Positions 36,197 through 44,137 of a stretch of 64,000 nucleotides of DNA are shown piece after piece. A program made the position numbers and the translations under genes. The stretch is from an uncultured Clostridia bacterium (GTDB lineage: Bacteria; Bacillota; Clostridia; UBA1381): positions 1-64,000 of the forward strand of contig CALXZP010000042.1 of NCBI GenBank assembly GCA_944393255.1, read 5' to 3'. The notes below the pieces were generated by a model. The model was not told the DNA's origin. It did no database searches and saw only the letters and a program-made list of their open reading frames with translations. Positions within the stretch are counted from its first letter, which is position 1. Each line of letters opens with the position of its first letter.

Positions 36197-36472
36197 TTAA
36201 ATTTCGGGATCTTTCTCTTCTTCTTCCTGCTCCTTCTCTTCTTCCTCTTCCTGTTTTCTGCGCGGATACGGCTCCTGCTCGTCCGTGAGATACATTATAT
36301 AGCCCAGAGACGTATTGTAATAGAGAGCCAGCCTGACAAGCATCTCCGGCGGTATCTGCCGCATACCTGTTTCATACTGCGAATACGTGTTTTGCTTTAT
36401 ATTGAGTATTCCTGATATTTCTTTCTGCGAAAGATCGGCGTCCTCGCGAAGATCCTTCAAACGCATTTTCAT
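36197..36472 (-). CDS. Xre-family regulator with acidic tail
   Basis: This 91-residue protein has a helix-turn-helix (about 1-65, LSQKEISGILNIKQNTYSQY) followed by a tail made mostly of Glu and Lys. I start it at the ATG at 36472, which has AAAGGGG nine nt upstream; a longer form from 36562 would add 30 residues without a ribosome site. Upstream sequence (36571-36610) repeats ATCTCAAA and contains ATCTCAAAATGAGAT, a likely autoregulatory operator. Confidence 0.72.
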   Translation of the reverse strand: MKMRLKDLREDADLSQKEISGILNIKQNTYSQYETGMRQIPPEMLVRLALYYNTSLGYIMYLTDEQEPYPRRKQEEEEEKEQEEEEKDPEI

Positions 36473-36570
36473 GTTTATCAGCCCCTTTCTTATCATGATA
36501 TCGGATAAAAAACTTTTTATTTTCTCCTGCGGATACGATATATGAAGTCCTTCTAAAGCCATTATATATT

Positions 36571-36610
36571 ATCTCAAAGTCAAAGTTTGAAATTTATCTC
36601 AAAATGAGAT
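36571..36610. promoter_or_regulatory. probable operator of the Xre regulator
   Basis: ATCTCAAA occurs at 36571-36578 and again at 36597-36604, the second as part of the palindrome ATCTCAAAATGAGAT (36597-36611 approx.). Such repeats upstream of an Xre gene usually bind the regulator itself. Confidence 0.45.
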
Positions 36611-36912
36611 TTAATAAATTTAATATGTAAAAATAAAGTGCATCTGTTCCATTTTAAGGACATAAAATACATTTTGACAGAGCGCGCCGCCGCCGTTTAC
36701 AGAATGGCAAAAACAGTCTTTGTATATAATGCATAAAAGAAAATATGAAATTAGTTAAAACTGACTAATAAAAACTTGTTTATACAAAAAAAATTGTGGT
36801 ATATATATAATATGAGCCGTTTGCACCTGCCGGTGCGCGGCTGTGAACGATAAAAGATAATACCGGAGCTGTCGCTTATTCGGCTGCCGGACATGTAAGG
36901 AGGAAAATGTTA
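36611..36912. other. intergenic region upstream of the EF-G paralog
   Basis: AT-rich. It contains the inverted repeat ATTAGT-N8-ACTAAT (36750-36769) and a TATAAT -10 box (36806-36811) with a poor -35. The EF-G-like gene's AAGGAGG site is at 36897-36903. No other gene seen. Confidence 0.45.
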
Positions 36913-38964
36913 ATGGAGAATATCAGAAATATCGTTGTTATGGGACACGGAAAATGCGGAAAAACAACGCTTACGGAGGCGATGCTGTTTAATGCCGGCG
37001 AAACGAAGCGCCTCGGCACGATCGCAGACGGTACGACCACCGCCGACTATGACAGTGAAGAGATAAAAAGAAAGTTCTCGATAAACACCGCGGTAGCGCC
37101 GGTGAACTGGAAAGATATGAAGTATAATATCATTGACACGCCGGGATATTTCGATTTTGCCGGAGACGTCAAGGCGGGCGTAAGAGCAGCCGATTCGGCG
37201 CTTGTGGTGCTCAGCGGAAGAAGCGGAGTTTCGGTAGGCACGGAGCAGGTGTTCAAGTATGCGAAAACAAAAGATATTCCCATAATGTTCTTTGTAAATA
37301 AAATAGACGATAACCGCGCGAGCTATGAAAAAACTCTTGAGGAGATGAAGGAGGTATTCGGAAAGGCCGTAACTCCGTTCGTATATCCCATAAGAGAGGG
37401 CGACGAGTTCAAAGGCTTTGTTGACATAGTGGATATGACAGCGCGCCGCTACGAGGGAACGGACAGGGTCGATATACCGGTGCCGGAGGGCATGGCGGAG
37501 GTTGTGGCTCCGCTGCGCGAAATGATCATGGAGGCTATCGCAAGTACGGACGAAGAGCTTATGGTGAAATACTTCAACGATGAGGAATTCACTTTCGATG
37601 AGATAAAGCAGGCGATACGCAAGGGCGTCAAGGACGGCAGCATTTACCCCGTATACTGCGGCAGCGGACAGGACAACATCGGAGTGCGCAGTCTTATGGA
37701 CGGTATAGGCAAATATCTGCCGTCGCCGTCAGAGATCAAGGAGGTAGGCAGAAAACGCGATACGGCGGAGCCTGTGGAGCTGGTTCAGAGCGAGGCGGAA
37801 ACGAGCGCGGCGGTGGTATTCAAGACCATAGCTGACCCGTACGTAGGCAAGATGTCGATATTCAGAGTATACTCCGGCGAGATAAAGGCCGACAGTACAT
37901 ATTACAACCCGAACAAGGGCGAGAGCGAGAGGATAGGCAAGGTATACACGCTATGCGGCAAAAAGCAGACTGAGGTGAAGTCCGTCAAGGCAGGCGATAT
38001 AGGCTGTGTGACAAAGCTTGAATTCACAAAAACAGGCGACACGCTCTGTGATAAGAATAAGGATATAATCCTTACGGGCATAGAGTTCCCGCCGCCGGTG
38101 CTTTCAATGGCGGTATCGCCCGCGGCAAAGGGAGACGAGGAAAAGCTCGTAAGCGGACTTACAAGGCTCATGGACGAGGATCCGACCTTTACCGTGTCCA
38201 ATAACGCAGAGACAAAGCAGACGCTCATAAACGGACAGGGCGAGCAGCATATAGACGTTATCGTCAGCAAGCTCAAGAACAAATACGGAGTGAACGTAGT
38301 CCTTGACGAGCCTATAACTCCGTACAGGGAGACGATAACAAAGACGGCGGTAGTAGAAGGAAAGCATAAGAAGCAGTCCGGCGGTCACGGACAGTACGGT
38401 CATGTGAAAATTGAATTTTCGCCCGGTCTTACCGAGGAGCTGATGTTCGAGGAGAAGGTATTCGGCGGAAGCGTGCCGAAGAACTATTTCCCGGCTATAG
38501 AGAAGGGCTTGCAGGAGAGCTGCGCAAAGGGCGTTCTTGCGGGCTATCCCGTGGTAAATCTCAAGGCTACTCTGCTTGACGGCTCATATCATCCGGTAGA
38601 CTCCTCGGAGATGGCGTTCAAAACAGCCGCTTCCATAGCGTATAAGGAGGGGCTGAAGCAGGCCGGGCCTGTAATTCTCGAGCCTATAGGCTATCTTAAG
38701 AGCTACGTTCCGGAAAATATCATGGGCGACGTTATAGGCGATATAAATAAGCGCCGCGGCAGGATCATGGGCATGGGCGAGAGCGATAAGGACGGACTAA
38801 ACCTTGTCGAGGCGGAAGTTCCTATGTCCGAGATGAATAAGTATGCCACCGATCTGAGAGCGATGAGCGGCGGACGCGGGACGTTCACATTCGAGTTCGT
38901 TAGATACGAGCAGGCGCCGATGGACGTTGCAAACAAGATAATCGCGTCGGCAAACACAAAATAA
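36913..38964 (+). CDS. elongation factor G-like GTPase (paralog)
   Basis: This 683-residue protein has all five EF-G domains. The P-loop is GHGKCGKT, not the usual AHIDAGKT, the switch region has DTPGYFDF, and NKID is the guanine motif. These changes and the overall sequence place it in the EF-G-like (FusA2-type) group, not the translating EF-G, which is normally beside rpsL/rpsG. Its role is uncertain; some relatives act in ribosome recycling or rescue. I start at the second of two close ATGs (36913), nine nt after AAGGAGG. Confidence 0.88.
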   Translation: MENIRNIVVMGHGKCGKTTLTEAMLFNAGETKRLGTIADGTTTADYDSEEIKRKFSINTAVAPVNWKDMKYNIIDTPGYFDFAGDVKAGVRAADSALVVLSGRSGVSVGTEQVFKYAKTKDIPIMFFVNKIDDNRASYEKTLEEMKEVFGKAVTPFVYPIREGDEFKGFVDIVDMTARRYEGTDRVDIPVPEGMAEVVAPLREMIMEAIASTDEELMVKYFNDEEFTFDEIKQAIRKGVKDGSIYPVYCGSGQDNIGVRSLMDGIGKYLPSPSEIKEVGRKRDTAEPVELVQSEAETSAAVVFKTIADPYVGKMSIFRVYSGEIKADSTYYNPNKGESERIGKVYTLCGKKQTEVKSVKAGDIGCVTKLEFTKTGDTLCDKNKDIILTGIEFPPPVLSMAVSPAAKGDEEKLVSGLTRLMDEDPTFTVSNNAETKQTLINGQGEQHIDVIVSKLKNKYGVNVVLDEPITPYRETITKTAVVEGKHKKQSGGHGQYGHVKIEFSPGLTEELMFEEKVFGGSVPKNYFPAIEKGLQESCAKGVLAGYPVVNLKATLLDGSYHPVDSSEMAFKTAASIAYKEGLKQAGPVILEPIGYLKSYVPENIMGDVIGDINKRRGRIMGMGESDKDGLNLVEAEVPMSEMNKYATDLRAMSGGRGTFTFEFVRYEQAPMDVANKIIASANTK

Positions 38965-38996
38965 CGGTTGATACACTCTTTTCGATATAATAAGCG

Positions 38997-39030
38997 GTAA
39001 AAACGGTCGCGCACGGCGCGGCCGTTTTTG
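38997..39030 (+). terminator. intrinsic terminator of the EF-G paralog
   Basis: The stem AAAACGG..CGCG with CGCGGCCGTTTT is followed by a T-run ending near 39029. Confidence 0.7.
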
Positions 39031-39142
39031 CCGTTTTGACGGCATGTGCGATATAAAGCCTTTGCATACGGTCTCCTTAAAAGCCGCTGAAGCGCTTTTT
39101 TTGCCAAGGTGAAAAAAATTTAGAAAAATTTCAAAAAAACAC

Positions 39143-39171
39143 TTGACAAATCAGGGTTACAGGTGTAAACT
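39143..39171 (+). promoter_or_regulatory. sigma-A promoter of the BlaI/BlaR1-type pair
   Basis: -35 TTGACA (39143-39148), -10 TAAACT (39166-39171), spacer 17 bp. The -10 box overlaps the first BlaI-type operator. Confidence 0.75.
39156..39170. promoter_or_regulatory. BlaI/MecI-type operator 1
   Basis: GTTACAGGTGTAAAC, a near-perfect palindrome of the TACA-N2-TGTA type bound by BlaI/MecI repressors. It covers part of the spacer and -10 box. Confidence 0.75.
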
Positions 39172-39181
39172 ATAGATAAGA

Positions 39182-39196
39182 GTTACAAATGTAAAC
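39182..39196. promoter_or_regulatory. BlaI/MecI-type operator 2
   Basis: GTTACAAATGTAAAC, 26 bp downstream of operator 1 and between the promoter and the ribosome site. Two operators on nearly the same DNA face suggest cooperative autorepression. Confidence 0.75.
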
Positions 39197-39215
39197 TCGG
39201 ATGAGGAGGTTTAGT

Positions 39216-39587
39216 ATGGAAAATGTAAAGAACATTTCCGAATCGGAGTGGAAAGTGCTCGAGGTCTTGTGGGACAAGCCGGGAAGTCTCATAGGCGAAA
39301 TAAGAACGGCCCTTGCCGGAAGCGGCTGGAGCTATTCGACGATAAAGACGCTCGTTTTGAGATTGACTCAAAAGGGAGCGCTTTACACAAAGGAAACGCC
39401 GCAGGGCAAGGAATACTATCCTGCGGTGGACGAGGACAAATCGCGCCGCGACGAAACGAAGCATTTCCTTGACAGGATATATAACGGTTCGGTGCGGATG
39501 CTGTTTTCAAATCTCGTAAAAGACTCGAAATTGTCTGACAAAGAGGCTGAGGAGCTTATGGGGCTTATTGATAAGATGGAGGATTGA
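39216..39587 (+). CDS. BlaI/MecI-family repressor
   Basis: This 123-residue protein is a winged-helix repressor (ISESEWKVLEVLWDKPG... then YSTIKTLVLRLTQKG, residues 5-65) with a C-terminal dimerisation helix. In the classical systems the membrane protease BlaR1/MecR1 triggers cleavage of the repressor. The usual cleavage region near residue 100 reads RMLFSNLV here. The ATG at 39216 follows AGGAGG. Two matching operators lie in its own promoter, so it autoregulates. Confidence 0.88.
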   Translation: MENVKNISESEWKVLEVLWDKPGSLIGEIRTALAGSGWSYSTIKTLVLRLTQKGALYTKETPQGKEYYPAVDEDKSRRDETKHFLDRIYNGSVRMLFSNLVKDSKLSDKEAEELMGLIDKMED

Positions 39588-39646
39588 AGCTTGAAGGCGA
39601 TATGAACATCTGCTTCAAGCGTGTTTTGCGAAAGGAGTTAAAGCCT

Positions 39647-41107
39647 ATGAACAGTACGATATATTCTCTGTTTATCTCAATGGCATTGCGTGTAACGGTA
39701 ATTACGGCGTTTGTAATGCTCATAAAGCTCGTGTTCCGCCAGAAGCTTTCCGCGGCGGCGCACTGCGGCATATGGCTCATACCGGTAGTCCAGGTCATGT
39801 TTTGTATAGGCAATGTGAGCATACCCGCCAAGACCAGTATCTATAATGTGGTCGAGGGGGTAACGGTCCCGGCGGACGTGATAGCCGCGCAGCAGACGGC
39901 GGCGCATACAGATGTGCGCAACATCATTGCGCTGGTCTACTGCATCGGAACGGCTGTGCTCGCGCTTTGGTATCTGACGGTGTTCCTGCTGCACAGGTAC
40001 AGAACATCAAAGCTTGAGACGGTAGATGACGCGGAAACGCTGAGAATACTCAGCGGTCTGAAATCGGTTCTCGGCATAGGCGGCGAAATAAAGCTGCGCC
40101 GCGGCAAATTTGCGCAGACGCTCGGAAATACGGTCATCCTGCCCGGCGGATATTCCTATGACGAGCAGCGGCAGATAATGCTTCACGAGCTTTGCCACTA
40201 TAAGAACAAGGACAATGTCAAGCTTCTTATCGCTGCGGCGGTGATATGCCTTAACTGGTTCAATCCGTTGGTTTGGCTGGCGTTCAGACGGTTCAGGAGC
40301 GATATAGAGATGTATTGCGACGATAACGTTATGAAGCTGACAGACAGCAAAAAGGAATACGCGATGGTTCTTGTAAAGACCGCGGCTGAGCATACTCGGT
40401 TCGTTCCCGGAGCGGCCGGAGTAAGCAACAGCAAGCACGAGGTGGCGCGCAGAGTGAGACGGATAGCGTCGTGGAAGAAAAAGAAGCCGGTATGGCTCGT
40501 TGCGGCGGTGTGCGCATGTGTGACAGTCTCATGCCTGTGTCTGACCGACGCTGTATCAACGGCAGTGGAGAATACCGTTGACGCGGCCGCTGCGCCGGAG
40601 CCTGTGGATGTGGTCCCGGCTATAATAGAGACCGTAACATCGCAGAACACTCCGGAGCCGACGGAAGCGCCGGCGGAGCCGGAGCCGGAATATTCCGAAC
40701 CGCGTACCCGTCAGAGCACGGCGGCTGTGCAGGATAACGATACTGCGCAGGACGACGCTGCCGGCGAACGTGCCGAAAGCGGCGGAACGTATTCATATGC
40801 GCCGGAGACGGACACGGTCTATGAAGCGGAAAACGCTGCGGCGTACGCAGAGCCGGAAGAGCCTGTACAGGAGCCGGAAACCGCCGCGCCTGAGGAGGAT
40901 ATATATTCCTCTCTGGGCGAGCCGGAGAGCGTGAGCGCAAACGGGAACAAGGAGACCTACAGCCTTGACGACGGCAGAACGGCGGTGCTTCACTATGACG
41001 GCGGCGAGCTTGAAACGGGCTACATCATAAACGGCGGCGGACAGGAAAGCGAGCCGGCCGCGGAGGATGCGCCGGAGCCGCGCGAAGGGAGCGTAACAGA
41101 GGAGTAA
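39647..41107 (+). CDS. BlaR1/M56-family membrane metalloprotease sensor
   Basis: This 486-residue protein has several membrane helices (about 1-130 and near 285-305) and a cytoplasmic zinc protease with HELCH (H180, E181, H184) and a downstream glutamate region DIEMYCDDNV. In BlaR1 the extracellular domain binds beta-lactams; here there is no penicillin-binding domain but a long disordered Pro/Glu-rich segment ending in a 28-residue module (40949-41032) shared with the next gene. I start at the ATG at 39647 with AAAGGAG; a TTG at 39584 overlapping the blaI stop is an alternative. Confidence 0.85.
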   Translation: MNSTIYSLFISMALRVTVITAFVMLIKLVFRQKLSAAAHCGIWLIPVVQVMFCIGNVSIPAKTSIYNVVEGVTVPADVIAAQQTAAHTDVRNIIALVYCIGTAVLALWYLTVFLLHRYRTSKLETVDDAETLRILSGLKSVLGIGGEIKLRRGKFAQTLGNTVILPGGYSYDEQRQIMLHELCHYKNKDNVKLLIAAAVICLNWFNPLVWLAFRRFRSDIEMYCDDNVMKLTDSKKEYAMVLVKTAAEHTRFVPGAAGVSNSKHEVARRVRRIASWKKKKPVWLVAAVCACVTVSCLCLTDAVSTAVENTVDAAAAPEPVDVVPAIIETVTSQNTPEPTEAPAEPEPEYSEPRTRQSTAAVQDNDTAQDDAAGERAESGGTYSYAPETDTVYEAENAAAYAEPEEPVQEPETAAPEEDIYSSLGEPESVSANGNKETYSLDDGRTAVLHYDGGELETGYIINGGGQESEPAAEDAPEPREGSVTEE

Positions 41108-41370
41108 AGCAGCTTTTTTGGGAGATAGGGTAAAGGAGATAATATAGGCAGATAAGGCCGGAGCCGTATAAGGGAAGATAAACGGGTAAACAGGCAAAGG
41201 GAGATAAGCAGGTATTTTCTGAAACGGCAGAGGCGGGCGCTCGCCCCGGTAATGAGCTATGAGCATTATTTTGCGGGTGAGCGCTGTTTTTAAACAAAAA
41301 CAGAGTAAAAATATTCAATATTATTGCAATTAACACCATTAGAGGAGATAGAAAGGAAAGGTAATATATT
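41108..41370. other. intergenic region with AGATAA repeats
   Basis: Purine-rich DNA (41120-41215) with at least five GAGATA/AGATAA-like units is followed by a GC-rich hairpin (CGGGCGCTCGCCCCG near 41237-41250) and a CTGTTTTT/AAAAACAG palindrome (about 41284-41303). No BlaI-type operator and no clear promoter for the downstream array is seen. Confidence 0.4.
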
Positions 41371-41613
41371 ATGAAAAAGGCGATGCTTATAGCGGCGATC
41401 ATGATGATGGGAACTACCGCGCTGGCGGCTGACAGGGACGATATGGCGGCGGTAGCGATAGGAAGCAACCGTGCAGCCGTTTATGAAACGGCCGGAACGG
41501 GTGAGACGACCTCGTCGGGGCTTAAGGAGACGTATACGCTTGACGGCGGCGATGAGGCGGTACTGCATTTTGACAGTGATATTCTCGTAAGAGGATTTAT
41601 ATTAAATTATTGA
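41371..41613 (+). CDS. small secreted protein sharing a module with the M56 sensor
   Basis: This 80-residue protein has a signal peptide (1-20, ending ALAA) and a short mature part. Its last 28 residues (KETYTLDGGDEAVLHFD...ILN, 41524-41607) align without gaps with the C-terminal module of the preceding M56 sensor, 16 of 28 identical by eye. I know no named family. It has a GGAAAGG site and lies 31 bp before the first SLH gene. It could be a ligand, decoy or co-receptor for the sensor, but that is an inference. Confidence 0.65.
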   Translation: MKKAMLIAAIMMMGTTALAADRDDMAAVAIGSNRAAVYETAGTGETTSSGLKETYTLDGGDEAVLHFDSDILVRGFILNY

Positions 41614-41644
41614 ATATGGTATGGGAATACAGGAGGTGAAAGGG

Positions 41645-44125
41645 ATGAACAGGATCGTTATGAAAGCGGCTGCGGCGTTTTGCGCGGCGGCTATCCTGCC
41701 GTCGGCATGGGCGGTTCCCGAAACGAAAGCGGCGGAATGGATAAACCTGTCCTCGTGGGCGTATGAGGATGTGAGCAGCTTTGTGAGCAAGGGACTGCTT
41801 CCGGAAAGCCTGAGCGGCGTTTCGGATTATACGCGCCCGATAAAGCGGTGGGAGCTGTGCGAGCTGATATATTCCGTGCTTGACAGCGCCGGTATGTTTG
41901 TGCATGACAGGTTCGGAAAAAGCTTTGACGACTGCGGCGGATATCCGAATATGAACAAGCTCTGCAGCGTGGGCATAATAGACGGCGTTGAGACGGACGA
42001 AGGCGTGTTCTTTTATCCGGAGAACGATATTACGCGCGAGGACGCAGCCAAAATAGCCGGCAATACGATGACCGGTACGGGAGTATGGGAGGATGCCGGG
42101 GATACGGGTGCGGAAGCCCTGAACGGAAGAATAAACGATGTTTCCGAAATAAGCGGATACGCGCTGCCGTCGGTGGCTTCTGCGATCTCAAACGGGTTGA
42201 TGACCGATACCGGCAGCGGCAGCTTTGAGCCGAAGGCGCGGCTGACGGTCGAGCAGGCGGTGATAATTGTTTATAGGATGTATAATAATATCCCAAAGCT
42301 TGTGGACTCGGATAACGAGACGGCGGACGGCGCCGGGGAGCAGACTGTGCGCGAACTCGGAGACGGGCTTGAGGAGACGTACGACGGCGGCGTTTACCGT
42401 ATAAAGAAAGACGGCGAAACGCTCATGCAGCTTGAAGCGGACGTATATTCCAAGCTTCTTTACGGAAAGAACAACGGCGCAGAATACATTTTTGCGGTCA
42501 ATTTCAACGATAAGACCGATGTGTACGACCTCGGCACGAAGGAGCTTTTGTATACCATACCGTATATAGTGTATAGGCTTGACAATGAAAACGGACTGGC
42601 GTACGTGTACTCGTCGCGGTTCATGCCGGCATACAGCGGTGTTTACGGCATGGACGGCGCGGAATTGGCAAAGCCGGAATACAGCGAAAGGGAGCTTGAG
42701 CTGATGGCGGAAAACGGCTTCAGGGAGCCGGAAGAGGAATACCGTGCGGCGGACGGCTGGATATACTATTCAAACTGGAACGACAGCGGGCATCTGTATA
42801 AGGTTGATACAAACGGCGAAAATAAAAAGCTGCTCGTGAGCGGGCTTGACTGCTGCGATACGGAATACTTTAAGGGAATGCTGTATTTCAAGGCGAAGGA
42901 AAACGGCGCGCTTTACTGTACCGACAGCGAGGGCGGAAAGCTTTTCACATTGTCCGAGTCAGAAAACGCCGAGATGGTGTGGCCGAGGGCGTCCTTATTC
43001 AACTCTGAGGCGTATGAGGACGGCGATATCATCACCGATATAAACGGAAATAGATTTGTAATAGGTCGGGACAGCATTTATTACGACAGGCGCGGACAGG
43101 TGTTTGACGGCTGGCTCATGTACGGTGAACCGGCAGATTATACGAGAGAATTTACCGAGCCTGACGGCGGAACAGCGTCGGTATCAAGCAGCGCCTGCAT
43201 ACTTTACAGGTTCAGAACGGCAAACGGCGGTATAGAGCGCGAAAAAATAGCCGACTATCCCGTATACAAGCTATCCGTGAGCGCAGACGGGGATGCGGTA
43301 TGGTTTATGAACGCACAGGAGCTTGCCGAGACAGGGGAATCGCAGATATACGTGTATGACGGAAAGGATATCACCGATGCGGCGGACGGCATAAAAGCGA
43401 TAGATATCGGGTTTTGTTATGACAAGGACAAAGACGGGGCGGACATGAGCAAGCTTTGCTTTATCACGATGGATGAGATAGGAAAAGGCACATATCATGC
43501 CATGGATATAAAAACGGGAGAAATAACGCAGGAGCAGCTTGAACAGCCGCGTTATGAGCAGAGCGACGGGCATGTTTACAGCGGCATAAGCGCTGACGAT
43601 ATGAAGGCGTACGGCACGGAGGACAGAACGCTGGTCATTGAATATAACGGAACGAAAACGGAGCTTGGAAAAGCTGATCCGATCTATAGGGAAGGCAGCA
43701 CGGTCTATTATTCAAAGGATATTAACATGCTGTACGGATACGGCTCGTCAAACCCGTTAAGGCGGGTTGTGAATTCGGAGCGGGATATATATTGGTACGA
43801 TTATGTCACGGGAGAGAAAGGATACGCGGCCGGTGACTTTGACTGCCGGTGGGATGAGTTCGATGGTGCGTACATATATACTACTCCGCTTATGCAGTAC
43901 AGGATGCTGAGCGGCGGCGGATCGGTTTCCGTATATCCCAATAAGGGAATAAACAAGTACGGAGCGGTCGGGCTGCTGTCAACGCTCAGTGACGTGATAT
44001 GGCAGAACGACCACCTCTATAAGATAGACAAGGACGGCGTTTTTACCGACGTGACCTGCAGCGACGCCGGATATTGGGTATATGTTCCGAACGGGAGCGA
44101 CGAGGCCGCTATGAGCCAATGGTAG
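41645..44125 (+). CDS. SLH-domain surface protein, array copy 1
   Basis: This 826-residue exported protein has a signal peptide and three S-layer homology domains (about 25-225: AEWINLSSWAYEDV, ENDITREDAAKIAG and KARLTVEQAVIIVYR). A long Tyr/Asp-rich region of propeller-like repeats follows (RAADGWIYYSNWND, HLYKVDTNGENKKLL), resembling DUF5050, and a C-terminal IYVPNGS-like end. SLH domains attach proteins to pyruvylated wall polymer. The rest may bind a ligand. AGGAGGTGAAAGGG precedes the ATG. It is the first of four paralogs in tandem. Confidence 0.85.
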   Translation: MNRIVMKAAAAFCAAAILPSAWAVPETKAAEWINLSSWAYEDVSSFVSKGLLPESLSGVSDYTRPIKRWELCELIYSVLDSAGMFVHDRFGKSFDDCGGYPNMNKLCSVGIIDGVETDEGVFFYPENDITREDAAKIAGNTMTGTGVWEDAGDTGAEALNGRINDVSEISGYALPSVASAISNGLMTDTGSGSFEPKARLTVEQAVIIVYRMYNNIPKLVDSDNETADGAGEQTVRELGDGLEETYDGGVYRIKKDGETLMQLEADVYSKLLYGKNNGAEYIFAVNFNDKTDVYDLGTKELLYTIPYIVYRLDNENGLAYVYSSRFMPAYSGVYGMDGAELAKPEYSERELELMAENGFREPEEEYRAADGWIYYSNWNDSGHLYKVDTNGENKKLLVSGLDCCDTEYFKGMLYFKAKENGALYCTDSEGGKLFTLSESENAEMVWPRASLFNSEAYEDGDIITDINGNRFVIGRDSIYYDRRGQVFDGWLMYGEPADYTREFTEPDGGTASVSSSACILYRFRTANGGIEREKIADYPVYKLSVSADGDAVWFMNAQELAETGESQIYVYDGKDITDAADGIKAIDIGFCYDKDKDGADMSKLCFITMDEIGKGTYHAMDIKTGEITQEQLEQPRYEQSDGHVYSGISADDMKAYGTEDRTLVIEYNGTKTELGKADPIYREGSTVYYSKDINMLYGYGSSNPLRRVVNSERDIYWYDYVTGEKGYAAGDFDCRWDEFDGAYIYTTPLMQYRMLSGGGSVSVYPNKGINKYGAVGLLSTLSDVIWQNDHLYKIDKDGVFTDVTCSDAGYWVYVPNGSDEAAMSQW
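41731..41880 (+). repeat. conserved 5' block of SLH array, copy 1
   Basis: Encodes AEWINLSSWAYE and the rest of SLH1. Nearly the same DNA occurs at 44221-44370 (about ten differences in 150 bases by eye), including silent sites. Confidence 0.75.
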
Positions 44126-44137
44126 GAGGTAAGGCAG

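Noticed and set aside
39647-41107. Beta-lactam sensing by the BlaR1-type protein
   Set aside because: The penicillin-binding domain with SxxK and KTG motifs is absent; only the M56 protease part fits. I call it a sensor of unknown signal.
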